Shown piece after piece: positions 37,660-49,000 of a DNA stretch of 64,000 nt. Both the position numbers and the translations under genes were made by a program. Every line of letters begins with the position of its first letter. Position 1 is the first letter of the stretch. The notes under the pieces were generated by a model. That model worked only from the letters and a program-made list of their open reading frames with translations, did no database searches and was not told the origin of the DNA. Source of the stretch: Acanthornis magna (Eukaryota > Chordata > Aves > Passeriformes > Acanthizidae); NCBI GenBank assembly GCA_036785705.1, contig JAWUZG010000056.1, positions 15,234,001-15,298,000 of the forward strand. The letters are read 5' to 3'.

Positions 37660-38100
37660 TTTCAAGGGCTCGTTGCTGGAAGACGCCGTCTCTCCTCGCT
37701 GTGATTTGTGCCGCCGCGGCTGCATTTTCCTGACAGCTCATAATGATTCGTGGTGGGTTGCAATACAATGAACTCATGCTGCAGAACAGCACACTGAAAA
37801 AGATCTTTCAAATTATTGTTCCGGTGCAAAAGGTGCCCAATCACCTTCCACCTGCGGATTAGGCGGTTGCTATAGGAACACATTGTAGCTTTTCAGCGCC
37901 GTGCCACTGTAGTGCCCAGATTACTGACTCTGACAAACACAATGGGGGGAAAGAATCACGGGTTATTAGTGCTGCTGATGATGTGGTGTTATAAACCTGG
38001 GGTGGCAAGGAGCGGATGAATAGAGCAGGAGCCTTGAAACGCGAAGGACGGGAGGAGGAGAGGGGGCAGAGTGAAGTGGAGCTAAAGTCGTCGCTACGGA
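37660..38100. promoter_or_regulatory. CpG-retaining candidate regulatory element with RFX-like X-box
   Basis: About 21 CpGs persist in 440 bp of otherwise CpG-poor DNA. Recognisable binding words cluster within 31 bp. They are CACCTG, an E-box (37849-37854), GGATTA, an OTX/PITX-type site (37856-37861), and GTTGCT-AT-AGGAAC (37866-37879), an RFX X-box with one mismatch in its right half. ACATTGTAG follows, containing a SOX-type ATTGT. Minus-strand frames of 63-73 codons cross it but are unrelated to known proteins. The grouping suggests an enhancer or a conserved regulatory module. The motif assignments are by eye and function is inference. Confidence 0.35.
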
Positions 38101-38207
38101 AATGTTGTCTTTGATCTCATGTTCCACTCTGAATAGATATTTTCATAATATAATGCCAAATGCAAGCAATGCTGTAACTGATGGCAGGGCCACTGGTCAT
38201 GTCTTTA

Positions 38208-38224
38208 TGCTACTAGGGGGCTGC
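38208..38224 (+). promoter_or_regulatory. CTCF-like motif
   Basis: TGCTACTAGGGGGCTGC contains the ACTAGGGGGC core of the CTCF consensus, with one substitution in the usual CCACTAG start and one near the end. It lies just beyond the CpG-retaining patch. A single motif match by eye is weak evidence of occupancy. Confidence 0.35.
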
Positions 38225-41200
38225 TCCTCCTCTCTTCCCTTTTCTTCCAGTGACTACTGAAATCTGAACCTTTTCATTCCTGCAGGATTAACTCCGACCA
38301 AGGTCAGAGCAACTAGTCACCAATATTCTCCATGGGTGAGTCAGGCCCCCTGCATCCCTGGGAAATACCACCTGAAACATCCACCTACGCACAGGACTTT
38401 AACAGGAAATTCTGCAGCATCAAAAACACGGAGTGAACAGCCGAGATCAGGTCTCTGTCTACCTTGGTGGCCATGACTGAGACTCAGGAGTTTGTGCTGC
38501 TGAGCACCCTCCTGCAGAGCGAGCTGCCTGTGTGTTTCAGAGGGGAGAAATAACTGCTCGCAGCTCTGATTTGTAGACGGTCTAAAAATTCCCAGAAATA
38601 GTTTTGCTACCACTTGTGCTGGGGCAGGGCGAAGCGGAGGGATAAAATATATACTTGTCCATTGCTTGTGTGCCTTGAGCAAAACAAGCTGTGTTTAGTC
38701 ACAAGTTCACCAGATGGTACTCTGGGGGTTATTGCTGTTATATTACATTACTGCAATATATTAGACAAGGCACAGTGATTCATTCCCTCTCCTCTGTGCT
38801 TTTGGAGGCTGTTTCCCTCCCGACGGAAGCACAGCTGACCCTGCTGCCCACGACCCTTGGGACCCCCGTGGGCTCCTGTTGGTGCTTGGGCAGGAAACAT
38901 CAAACATCCTAGCGCCGGTGGCAGCACCAAACCGTACAGGAGACCTGGCTCACCCTCAGCTCTGTGCCCAGAGAGGTGACTCCGCTTTCTGATTTGAGCC
39001 AGCTGATTTGGAACTTCATCTCTTTCAGCCCTGGCTGCCTCCTCCCTCCTTCCCTGCTCCAGCCCTGCTTGTTTTGCCTTCGCATTTTGCCTCCCCGACC
39101 TTGCAATTGGACCCGTGTGACCCTCTGAGCCTTGCTCAACCCCTTGTTTGCAAAATGGACTGGAGTACAGGGTTTGCCCTGTACTTATCGAGCCCAAGAA
39201 CGATCAAAACACCACAGAGAGGTATTGTTTTCCTCCACTTCTGTTACTCTGTAGGCTGAAACCCTCAGCCCAGTAAATTATGTGCTGGCTGACACCGAAG
39301 AACCCGTCCTGGATTGGTGCCACATGTGCGTGCAGGGCATAGGTGCTGCTGTTGGTCAGCTGGACGGCCCCTGGGACCATCTGCCACCCCTCTTTGGCCT
39401 CCCTGTCCCCACCATTATATTCACTGACCAGCTGCTTTTCCTCACTGCCCTTGACAAAGCTCCCAAGCCACGGTCAGCCCTTGCTGTGAGAGGAGACAAA
39501 GAAATGCCACAGCCCCTCACTCTCCCAGTGGCCTTGAGCTCCTGGTGCTCTGAGGCCATGCCCTGAGCCCAGGTTTCCTTCTGCTCTCCAGCACTGTCCT
39601 CAGGGTGCCAGGACACTGAATTTAGCATCCCCAGTGCTCTCCCCTAGTCGCAAGCTCAAGATCAAAATCTACTTCAGTTGTGCCTGAGGCATCTAAAAAA
39701 AATGATGGAACAGGTTGGTCTGAAAATGCTTGGATCAGAATTTCACCACAGGTGTTACTGTAATTTCAGGCAACTTGAAAACTGCAAATTGGGCCCTCTG
39801 TCCCTCAGATGATGCTTTTCATTTTATGATCCTCTGGAGGAAAATGAATTTCCTGGGCTGAGCTCCCGCGTGCAAATTCAGAAGGACAGAACACACGCTG
39901 CCTCTTTAGTTTTAAGTGGCTTTAAATGGGGACGTGGAACGGAAATTGAGAGAGACACCTGACCAGGGAAGTATGGAAACCCAGCTCCGATAAAATAATG
40001 GGAAAATCTTCCATCACCATCGTCATAGGTGTGTATGACCTTAGCAGAGCTCAGGAGTGCTATGGGAGCAGCAGTGCAACACTCCTGTTATGCCTTATTT
40101 TTTTATCAACAATGTCCTCCTCCACTTTGACGTCAGCTTCAAGATTGCTCGCTGTGATGTGCTGCACCTTTCATATTTTCTTTCCAGTCATAATATTGCT
40201 TCAGTCGTAACCTCAGCACTTTGAGGAATAATTGTCCCTGACAAGGGGGTGAATCACTGGCAGAGAGTTGATAAGCATTACATACAGATGACAGAAGTCA
40301 GGACATATCGGATTACTGCTGTGAATATAATAAAAGAGAGCCTAAACACTTTGGCAGCTCAAAGACAAGCCATTTCATAACTCTCTAGTGGGGCTATTAT
40401 CTTCCATTTACTGCCACTGATAACCAGGTTGCAACTGTCTCCCTAGGATCTAGTTACAATTCACTTAACACTTAGAGGACCAGACATATTGGAGGACACT
40501 CAGATGAGGATAATTTCTTAAAGATCATTTATTTTTAAATTTTTATCTTCCTTGCTTCCCCTCTTTATAGCTCGATAAGAACCTAAATCAGGAAGCTTTG
40601 AACTTCTTTCGGGAAAGGAGAGTTCATGGTCATCTTCCCTTTAATCTCTCACTCCTGAGTTTCTTTTGAAGCCAGTTGTTCATATCCAGCTGAATAAGTG
40701 ACAAGCAGGTTTCCACCTCTTCTGCTCTTTTAATACATGCACCCAGACCTAAAAACTTGTTCTGATACTGACTCCATGAGGTTTACACGTAGGTATTATG
40801 TTTTTATTTTTGCAGCCAGGAAGGGGCACCTGAGCTTACAAATCAGGGGGTGTTGGTGTATATCAGTAACAGATAATTCACAGCAGTGCCAATTACAATC
40901 CACACTGATGGAGTCTGGATACGGATGATATTTTTATGCACTGCGTGAGATTTTGTTTCTAAACCTCACTGCCGAAGAGGAGTTTAACACTTCATGCTCC
41001 TAGGTATCAAAGTTCTCTCTTTTAGGCTAAAGAGAAAAATAATTATTTGGCTATGGCAGAAATCTGGCAAACCACCAGTGACTCTCCTTGCTAGCCAGCA
41101 CACCACTGGGAAATATTTATTAATCTTAGGAATTGAAGCTGCTGTGTGTGAAGGGAAACTCTGTATTCTGCAAAACTTTCCTCCTGTATCCATACCATGA

Positions 41201-43559
41201 TCAGCAAATATAAGCTCTGCTCAGCTTTCAGAATCTGAGGTGCTTTCAGATGCAGGACAAAAGTTGATTCATCTTTTCTCTGGCTGAAGACTGGAGCCTG
41301 TTTTTGTAAGTTTGTCCACATAAATCCATTCCAGTCTATCAGAGCCCCTTCACAGCCACTGGGCGAGGAGTCTCTTTGCCAAAGATGGATCAGGATGATG
41401 GAAGGACGAAAGCTCAGTGCTATTGGCAACTCAGAGGTTGTGCATTTATAAATGCATCCTTATATTCCATGCAAAAGTGTTCTCCTTACATTCCCATCAC
41501 TGCAAGATCTGCAAAGAAATCTCTCTACGTATGTTTGAAGGGCCAGGTTTGGTGATCTAGAAACTAAAATGTCCTTCTGTTACTTACATCTTTAACCCAC
41601 AGTGCAAACTTTACATCTTAGCTGGCCAAAAACAGGTCCTTACTGCTTTATATAAACCACAACAGATCTGTTCTGGAGAGAAATTGTACCAGGCTTTCAT
41701 AAACTACAAACAATAAGCAATGCTTAATTGCCTTTTCAGTATGATTTGCATCCCTGCTTGATTTTCCACAGCACAAGTCCTCTTCTGCTACAAGAAACCC
41801 ACAAAGAGCAACAGCAATTAAGGAGGGAGGAAAAAAGTTCAGCCGCTGTTGAAACAGCAATTCCAAGCGGTTTTCTCCTCAGGACTTCTGGATCTCACCA
41901 CTGCGTTTCCAGCAGCAAGGGAAAGGCAGGTGAGTGCCTCTCTGCCCTGCTTTACCCATCTGTGAAATTAGCGTGGTCAGTCCTACCTGCCCGACCGCTT
42001 TGCCACGTGGTACAGCCAAGCGACATCCGTAAATTGCCGTAAGAGGTTGAGATCAAGGGAATGCTGCAAGTGCCAAGTGTTGTTGTTGTTCTTGTGTTAA
42101 CAATGTTGGCTGTTTTCACTGTTCATATGGTAGCCTGGCTGGAATTGGGCAGGAAGCCCAATAATACCAACAACCAACAAGAAACTAAAATAAAATGTTT
42201 TACTTAATGAGAGCCTCTGTTTAATCAGGAGCCTGTGTAATTATGTCACAGAGGGCTAAGGATCTAATGTTTTCCTAATACATTTGCTTTTAAAGGGACG
42301 ATTAACCCGGCATATTTCAAGATGATAAGCTGCTTCTTTGTTCACTTCCAGTTATTTTTTCCTGCATTCCCTGGTGAGTCCAGAGAGAACCTGTGAGTCA
42401 GAGGATTTTTCTTAATTGCACAATAACTATCTTGTATGTCTGATGCTGGAGTATTTTCTAAAGACACAGGTTATTAGTCCTGGGTTGGATGGGTTTGCAA
42501 GAGAATTCAGATGCTGAATTTATTCTGGTTTGGCTCCTCTGAGGCATGGCATACATTAGAGAAAGCCCTCGGTATTCCTGCCTAAAACAGTCAATATTCT
42601 TAGCAAGCAATTTGATCAGGAAGAACAAAACTACAGCTTACCTTGAAACAAATAAATCTTGGTTTAAGTATTACAGATTGTTTTTGGCTTACTTCTAAAT
42701 GTTATGTTTCTACACACACACATTTTGCAAGATCTGTGCACATGTCTGTCCAGTTAGCTCTTTTCATGTGTTTTGAAGACAATAATAAGAAAAGAACTCT
42801 TTATCTCCTGAAGACCACTGTCTTAAGAGATGTTAAACATCAGTCCATATCGAGATTCCAGGAAAGATATTTATGCTGCATGAGATGGAGGAAATGACTT
42901 TGTCATACACGTGAGATTCTCTCTGTGAATAGGTTAGATAAAACACATTATGTCCACACCTTAGAGATGATTGATCATTTCTGTTCTTAAAGATCTGGGT
43001 GTCAAAGATCCCATGGGCCCTCTGGGGAATTTATCCAAGCGCCTTGCCAGTGAGAACATTTGCTAATATCCAAGAAGGCTCTTCCAGGACAAGTTCTGGT
43101 TTGCCACAGTGAGGATGGAAGACACCCCGTGGGATTCCCCTTTTTCTTGCAGGTAGCCACAAACATGAACATTGCGTTTATAGTGTGGTGACATTTACTG
43201 GGTGTTTGTTCAAACTCTATTATGATGTGGTTGGTGTTGGTTTTTAGGTCTGAGGGTTGTGAGGATGGGTCACCTTTCTCATGTAGAATGGTAGTTCTAC
43301 ATATTCCTTGATTGCTGCAAATTGCTTTTAAAAGGGAAAAAAGAATGGAAGAAAAGAAAAGATGTACTTCCTTTCATATCAGCTATTGGCCACATGGGAA
43401 TTTGGTGGGAAGGAAAGAGTTAATAATATTATTATCAGGTCAGCAACTTTGAAAGGCTCTTCCACTTTGAAAACCATTTTCTTAATTATTTTAAGTTAAC
43501 ACTTAAATGCATAAAAAAAAATCACATGTAATCTGAAACCCCAGACTCAGGGACAGGAC
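38225..43559. other. Non-coding DNA, no gene seen
   Basis: A 149-codon frame (minus 38748-39197) and a 113-codon frame (minus 38341-38682) lie in locally GC-richer DNA. Their Gly/Gln/Arg-rich, domain-free translations and overlapping frames on the other strand argue against coding. 39300-39640 is also GC-rich without recognisable content. One possible MIR fragment is listed separately. Confidence 0.55.
41931..41990 (+). repeat. Possible MIR SINE fragment
   Basis: GAGTGCCTC, then TTTACCCATCTGTGAAAT, then CAGTCCTACCTG follow the order of the MIR core segment, in which GTGCCTCAGTTTCCTCATC precedes TGTAAAATGGGG and TAGTACCTACCT. Only about 60 bp resemble it. MIR is present but rare in birds. The identification rests on remembered consensus words. 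Confidence 0.35.
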
Positions 43560-43740
43560 TGGATTGAGATAACATTAAAGATTTTATTGCTGTTACATTA
43601 TAAATTATTTCTATTATGACGGCCCTATGGGTATTACATTCTGTCAGTTCGCTTTCACTGTTACATCACTTAATGTTATTAACACACTTTAGGGTATAAC
43701 ATTACAGTTTTATTGTGGAAACCTTAAACACTTACATCCA
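43560..43740. promoter_or_regulatory. Candidate regulatory element with paired TTTTATTG sites
   Basis: TTTTATTG, the form bound by posterior HOX and CDX homeodomains, occurs at 43582-43589 and again at 43708-43715. TTACAT is present four times (43593, 43634, 43661 and 43732), and CpGs survive in ATGACGGCC and GTTCGC. The density of repeated short words in non-repetitive DNA is suggestive of an enhancer. No experimental or comparative support is available here. Confidence 0.27.
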
Positions 43741-46141
43741 AAGTACTGAATCAAGTTATTATCCTAGCTGACCAGATCTGGTCTATTATCATTTTATCAC
43801 TCATAAAAACCTGTGATTCAATTTGATTTAACACTTGAGGAAAAATCATGGCTCGTATATGCTTAAACCTAGCTGCAATATTAATACAAAGCAACACATG
43901 GATGACTTCATTTTATTAAAGCTGAGGTAGCCCTGGGAACTGCATTTATGATTTTTATGCCACATGAGAAATTTGATCTGACCTGTTGCCATTTGTGATT
44001 CTCCAGTAAACTGATAAGGTTTTCTTACCAGTATATTAAAGAATTGTGAACGTTTTACCTTTCTTACTGCATTCATTGTACACTCAGAAACCATAAATTT
44101 ATCGTAAGGCCCCGACCAAGGAAAAAGGTGCTCTCCCTGTCTTGGAGTCCTACATCGTAGACTGGAAAAATGTTGCACTTTAGAAGGCAATGTGTGCTCC
44201 ACTGAGTTTAATATTAGAATAAAATTAGCCCCTTGCTTCCGTGCTTGGAGTGTAAACACTTTTCTGTGCAAGATGACTCTGATGTCTTCTGTACAGTTCA
44301 AGAAATTTCTTTAACCTCAGGGGGAGAAGTTGTTCCACTGAAGTCTCTGGTTAGCATTGTGCAGACACACCACTTTTGGTTTGTCGGCTGAGTTTGCTGC
44401 CGCTGCCTGAAATATTTAATATCTTACTTAAGTTATCTGTTGTGTCCTTTGAGGAGAAGACCATGTGTGAAATCTAAAATGTCAAAATGAAACATTTCTT
44501 ATGTTCCACTTGAGGGGAAAGGAGAAGACAGGACTTTGTCAGTGTGGAAGACCTCAGGAAGGAATTCTGCTCCTGCAGCCCCATTCCCACCCAGGGCAGA
44601 GGAAGACTTTGCTCCTCCAGGAGCTCTCTGATGCAATGACATTCCCAGGCAGGAGGGAGGATGCACTGAACCCACCAGCCCCGCTCTGTGCCACGCTCAC
44701 AAAATCACCCTGGCAACAGAGCTGACAGCTTGGAAACAGCAGCTGCTGCTTAATGGAAAACATTAGAAAAATAACTCATTCTAGATCTCTGTCCCCTCTT
44801 TGCATTTCCCTATTTATCACTGAAAGAAAGTGTTCTACAGCCACCACCCAGAACTTTAAAAAGCTTCAAGGTGTGAGGGTCAGACACGCAGGTGTGCAAG
44901 CAAAGAGGTGAGTTTCAAAAGCAAAAGCCAGGAAAAATGTGACCAGGTAATTCCAACACACACATTTTTCTTTTTTTTTTGCCACAGCTAAATTGTTTGC
45001 CACTGAGCAAATGGGCCTATGTGCATCCTGTGGGAATGGTGTGGATGTGCAATTATTTATTCTTGCACCAAACATGAGAAGGCCAAATGTGGCTGAATGT
45101 ATGTTAAATTCCAAGTCAGCATTTTGGTTATTGTTGCCTCAAGTGTCTCTGTTTCTGCTTAGGGCTGGGCTCACTGGAAAGGAGTCAGTATCCTAACAAA
45201 AGCAAAAAAAAGTCTTTGGTAAAAGCATCCCCTTTTTAATTTTTAATAAAAACACACCAATTTCTTTTTTTTTCTTTTGTTGCAAGTGTTCTGGAAAAGT
45301 CCAATAAAGACAACTGTAGGGCAACTTCCCTGGATAAAACCAAATCAAAGCAATGCTACATCACCATGTGAAATAACAAATTAGGTAGAGAGACATTAAC
45401 TAGTGTCATCCATCAGTCTGAAGTGATACAATTTATTACAGGATAATAATGGCCATAGTTGTATAAGTAGTAAAGGTAAAATTACATCATGACTTGCATT
45501 AGCAGTATGAGATTATATCCTGATTAATGCACAATTAACTTGTCATGGGTACAACACATGTGTTTGTAGGTGGCCAGATGGGTTACACCACATCTCCTGC
45601 TCACATATGTAGCATTTATCACTCTCTCCTTATTTCCAGAAATTAGATGGCTCCATCCACTAAAATTTCTAGCTGCCTCCCTGCGTTGATGCAGAGCCGT
45701 CTAACATCAGGAGATGACTGAGAAACTCTAGGAGAAGGCCCCTGGGAAATCTCAAACACCTCTGTGACTCCTTCTCTCTACAGATTGGGAGCCTCGTCCC
45801 AAGTTCCAAGGAGACATCTCAACCTTGGCTAATCTTCTGCTGGCAGCACCACTCACCTGAGCTGCTCTCAGAGCTGTGGATCACAGCTCCTGCTCCTAAA
45901 AGAAAGCCCCAAGCACCCTAAAGCTCTCTGGGTGAGGAATCCCTTCTCTATTTTAATCTAATTTTGCAGGGGAAAATAATTAAGCTACAGGGACAGCCGA
46001 GAAGGATTTTTACTTTTAATTGCAATTACTGCTGGAGGTGCTTCAGCTTCACCTGAACTCCTCTGTAGGTGCAGAACTGGGTTATTTGTCCCTGTGCTGA
46101 CAGGCAGGTTTGCTTATTCATAGTCTCCCTCCCTCTGTTGT
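43741..46141. other. Non-coding DNA, no gene seen
   Basis: It contains the longest frame of the window, 151 codons on the minus strand (43846-44301). Its translation begins MNCTEDIRVILHRK, has no recognisable domain, signal or repeat, and has no splice context. The piece 45410-45560 is AT-rich, repeat-free and includes TGATTAATGCACAATTAAC, an inverted pair of homeodomain-like TAAT/ATTA cores, and may be a small regulatory element. Confidence 0.52.
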
Positions 46142-46178
46142 TATTAGAAATTCACTTTATTCTGGCCTGATCTCCATT
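46142..46178 (+). repeat. 37-bp direct repeat, copy 1
   Basis: It begins TATTAGAAATTCAC and ends TGGCCTGATCTCCATT. It matches copy 2 at 47040-47076 at 35 of 37 positions, while flanking similarity falls off quickly. The family is unknown. It may be a piece of an old interspersed repeat or a local duplication. Confidence 0.8.
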
Positions 46179-46799
46179 CTGCTCTCTGTATGTTTGGCTG
46201 AAGAGCTGGGTGTGTGCAAACACGGATAAAGCAGCAAGGTGGGGAAGCAAAACAAAGAGCCTCCAAGTTTTAATCTCTGTTCCATCACAAACTCAATGTT
46301 TGTCCTGAGAAACTCATTTTAATTTCTCTTTACCAGGTTTCTCAGTCTGAAGGGGGAGGGATATTACGTTGCTAGCCAGCCTACCTCACGCTGTCTGTGA
46401 TTTTCAATTAGCTGTTTGAAGTTGTAAATTGCTGAGTGATGACAGAACTTCTCAAAATAAATGGCATCAGATTTTTTTTTTCCTGAAAGAATCTACCAGA
46501 AAAGGTTGGCTCACTTTGATCCTTCCTGCGCTTCATTTTCATGAAGTTTGGTGGCACTCCCCAGTTCCAACACCAAATGATGGTTGTTTTCCAGCACTTC
46601 CAATTTAGAAGCAAAAGCTCATATAATAAGAAAAAAATTCAATAATTTTGTTGCCTTGGAATGTCTTTTCCAGCTGACAATACTGAGCACTGGGAGATAG
46701 GGCACTCAGCATTTGGGAACATGAGTCCCAGCTGTGCACATCTTTAGTGGTCAAGAGAAAAAGGGAACCATGCTATGTTTGGATTCAACAGCCAGAAAA

Positions 46800-46827
46800 T
46801 TTTTATTTTTATTTTTATTTTTATTTT
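46800..46827 (+). repeat. (TTTTA)n microsatellite
   Basis: There are about five units of the pentanucleotide TTTTA between the two copies of the 37-bp repeat. It is pure and therefore likely length-variable between individuals. Confidence 0.92.
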
Positions 46828-47039
46828 CTTCAGAATTACTTCTGCTGAATAGAATTTAGGAAATAAATGCCTTGTAAACATGATTGTATCAAACAATTCC
46901 AGGACAGACAGTGCAGTTCATCATTTCCACCCCTGACATTTTTTATTCTGGGATGATTCGCTAAGGATCATTTTAGGTGATATTTCTCCTGTCTAGAGTA
47001 GACACTTCACTCTCTAATGTATAAGGCATCTATTTTTGC

Positions 47040-47076
47040 TATTAGAAATTCCCTTTATTATGGCCTGATCTCCATT
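47040..47076 (+). repeat. 37-bp direct repeat, copy 2
   Basis: It differs from copy 1 (46142-46178) by A to C and C to A at two internal positions, in the same orientation, 898 bp downstream. No longer flanking alignment or target-site signature was found, so a pair of long terminal repeats is not supported. Confidence 0.8.
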
Positions 47077-49000
47077 TTCAGTGTATGCTGAGAGATACCA
47101 TCGAGAGATGATGCTACAGAAAGGCAGCCAAGCCTTCATTTACACAAGTAAAAATGAAAAGTGACATCAGCATCTATTTGAGCTGTAAGTTCTGATATAC
47201 CTAAATTCAAATAAGTTTTTAACAATAGCATTAAGTCTGTGTTTGAGTGCACCCTAGGCCTCAGACTAGCATAGGACAGACCAGAATCTGGTGCTCTCCC
47301 TTTGACATGTAACGAAAAACTCATGTATTATTAAAAATAAAGTCATTCTCTCTCATTCTTCAGGAGTGGTTTGTGTATCTCTTGAAGTACTTCAGGATGA
47401 GAGAAGAGAGAGACTTTCAATTGCAGCAGCTGAAATAACTGACTTGCTCTTCAGTTGGAAAAGTGAATTTGAGATTCAATGATACATCAGTGCTTACACC
47501 ATCCATCGGCAAAGACAGGAGGAAAACATAATTTCCTTTGTTAGCAATCTCACTTTTAAAAAGAAATGTCAAGTCTGAAAATGTAAGTAGAATAGACTTG
47601 GGGCATGTTGAGAATTCAGGCAAAATACTTTGGGTTGAAGTAGTTAATTGGCAAGTCTGAAACATTTCAATGTTAAACCATTAAATGTAAGGTTAAAAAA
47701 AAAAAAAAAGTAATTACATTTGAGACAGGCATCTACTTCAAATCCAGAAACTGAAAAAAAAAATACCTAAATTAAAAAGCCCAAATCAAGCCATTCCTTA
47801 GACAGTATTTCGGGGGGGGGGGGGGGGGAAGAAAAGAAAAAAATTGTTCAGTGGATTTCTCATTCCAAATCGGTATTCTTCTCAAAAAAAGGAAGTTTTG
47901 TGCAGCACTTCGTCCAAGAGCACAATTAGTTTTTGCTGTTGCTCAGAAGACATCACAGCTCGCTGAGAACCAGCATAATCAGCGGCTCACACCTGTGTTC
48001 ATTCCCAAATTACCCTCTCAGAGGCTGGAAGCTTCCCAAAAACAGACACAGGAAACTCTCAGCCACAAATTCCCGCTCTGGCCTCTGAGCAGTTTTCCCC
48101 CAGAGGAATTCGGGGAAGGCTGTGCAGGTGGCACCAGCTCCTCTGCCTGCGAGGCCCAGGCATTTCCCACTCCATTCTGCTGTTCGAAATTCCCTCTCAG
48201 CCCCCATTATTGACGGCTGGGCAGGAAGCCTGTGGGAGCTGCAGGGATGTGACATCCATGACTAAGACACTCGGTGTGCCTCGTCACAAGCAGAGCCAGG
48301 TAGCAGCTCGCTGGGAGCATTACGGAGCAGAAATTGCAGGGGTTTGGGGCACATCCTCCCAGCTCCAGGAGCTGCTTTGCAATGTTTTTGAGCGCAGAAC
48401 GTGCGAGGCAAAAGCAGGAGATTATCCCCCCCCTCCTCCAGTCTCCATCAGTCCCCAGCCCAGCCTGTAATTTGGCAAGATGAATGAAGTGTTTTCGGAG
48501 TGTCATCACTTCTGCCTCTGGCAGATTTGCTTCCCCAGTCTGCCTTTCGCCTTTTGGACCTGTCACTCAGCCCTTTGGCAGAGGGGAGGAGGGGGAGGGA
48601 GGAGGAAATCATCTCTTTGCTAATCACCTATCACAAGCAATGAAATCCCGCAGGCTCCGTGCCAGCTAGGTACATTTCAAAGGGAAATGGAGGGGGGCAA
48701 AGTGTCACTCAAGGCAGATATTTATGAAAGATGACAGTTTGCAAATATCTCAATCTTGGACAAGGCTGCTCCAGTGACACAGAGGAGTGTTGCAAAATTG
48801 GAAGAGTCAGCAGCCAACATTTATTTCATCAGGACCTGTCCAATCTTCAGTGATCGCTTGACAGTCTGGGGATTGCTGGCACAAGCCGGCCTCCTTCCAT
48901 TGGTGGCTTTCCTTTAGTTTGCATGGATCAGTCTAAAGAGTTGTAATAAATATGTAAAGAAGGATAAGAGGAGTAGTTTTGCAGAGCTGCATCCTCAATG
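47077..49000. other. Non-coding DNA with poly-A and poly-G runs
   Basis: Holds A15 (47695-47709) and the G17 run listed separately. Frames of 119-120 codons at 47851-48213 and 48207-48566 are GC-driven and unrelated to known proteins. 48583-48605 is a G-rich purine tract with GGGG, GGGGG and GGG blocks. 48690-48960 is repeat-free, AT-rich and could be a conserved element (it includes CAGATATTTATGAAAGATG), but evidence is slight. Confidence 0.52.
47812..47828 (+). repeat. G17 homopolymer
   Basis: Seventeen consecutive G residues are followed by GAAAAGAAAA-type purines. Long G runs are rare in vertebrate DNA, can form quadruplex structures, and are prone to length errors in sequencing and assembly. 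Confidence 0.93.

Noticed and set aside
38748..39197. 149-codon minus-strand frame as a gene
   Set aside because: Its Gly/Gln/Arg-rich translation has no domain, the DNA is locally GC-rich so stops are rare, and other frames overlap it.
46142..47076. LTR pair of an endogenous retrovirus
   Set aside because: Only 37 bp match, there are no TG...CA ends or internal viral frames, and no target duplication is visible.
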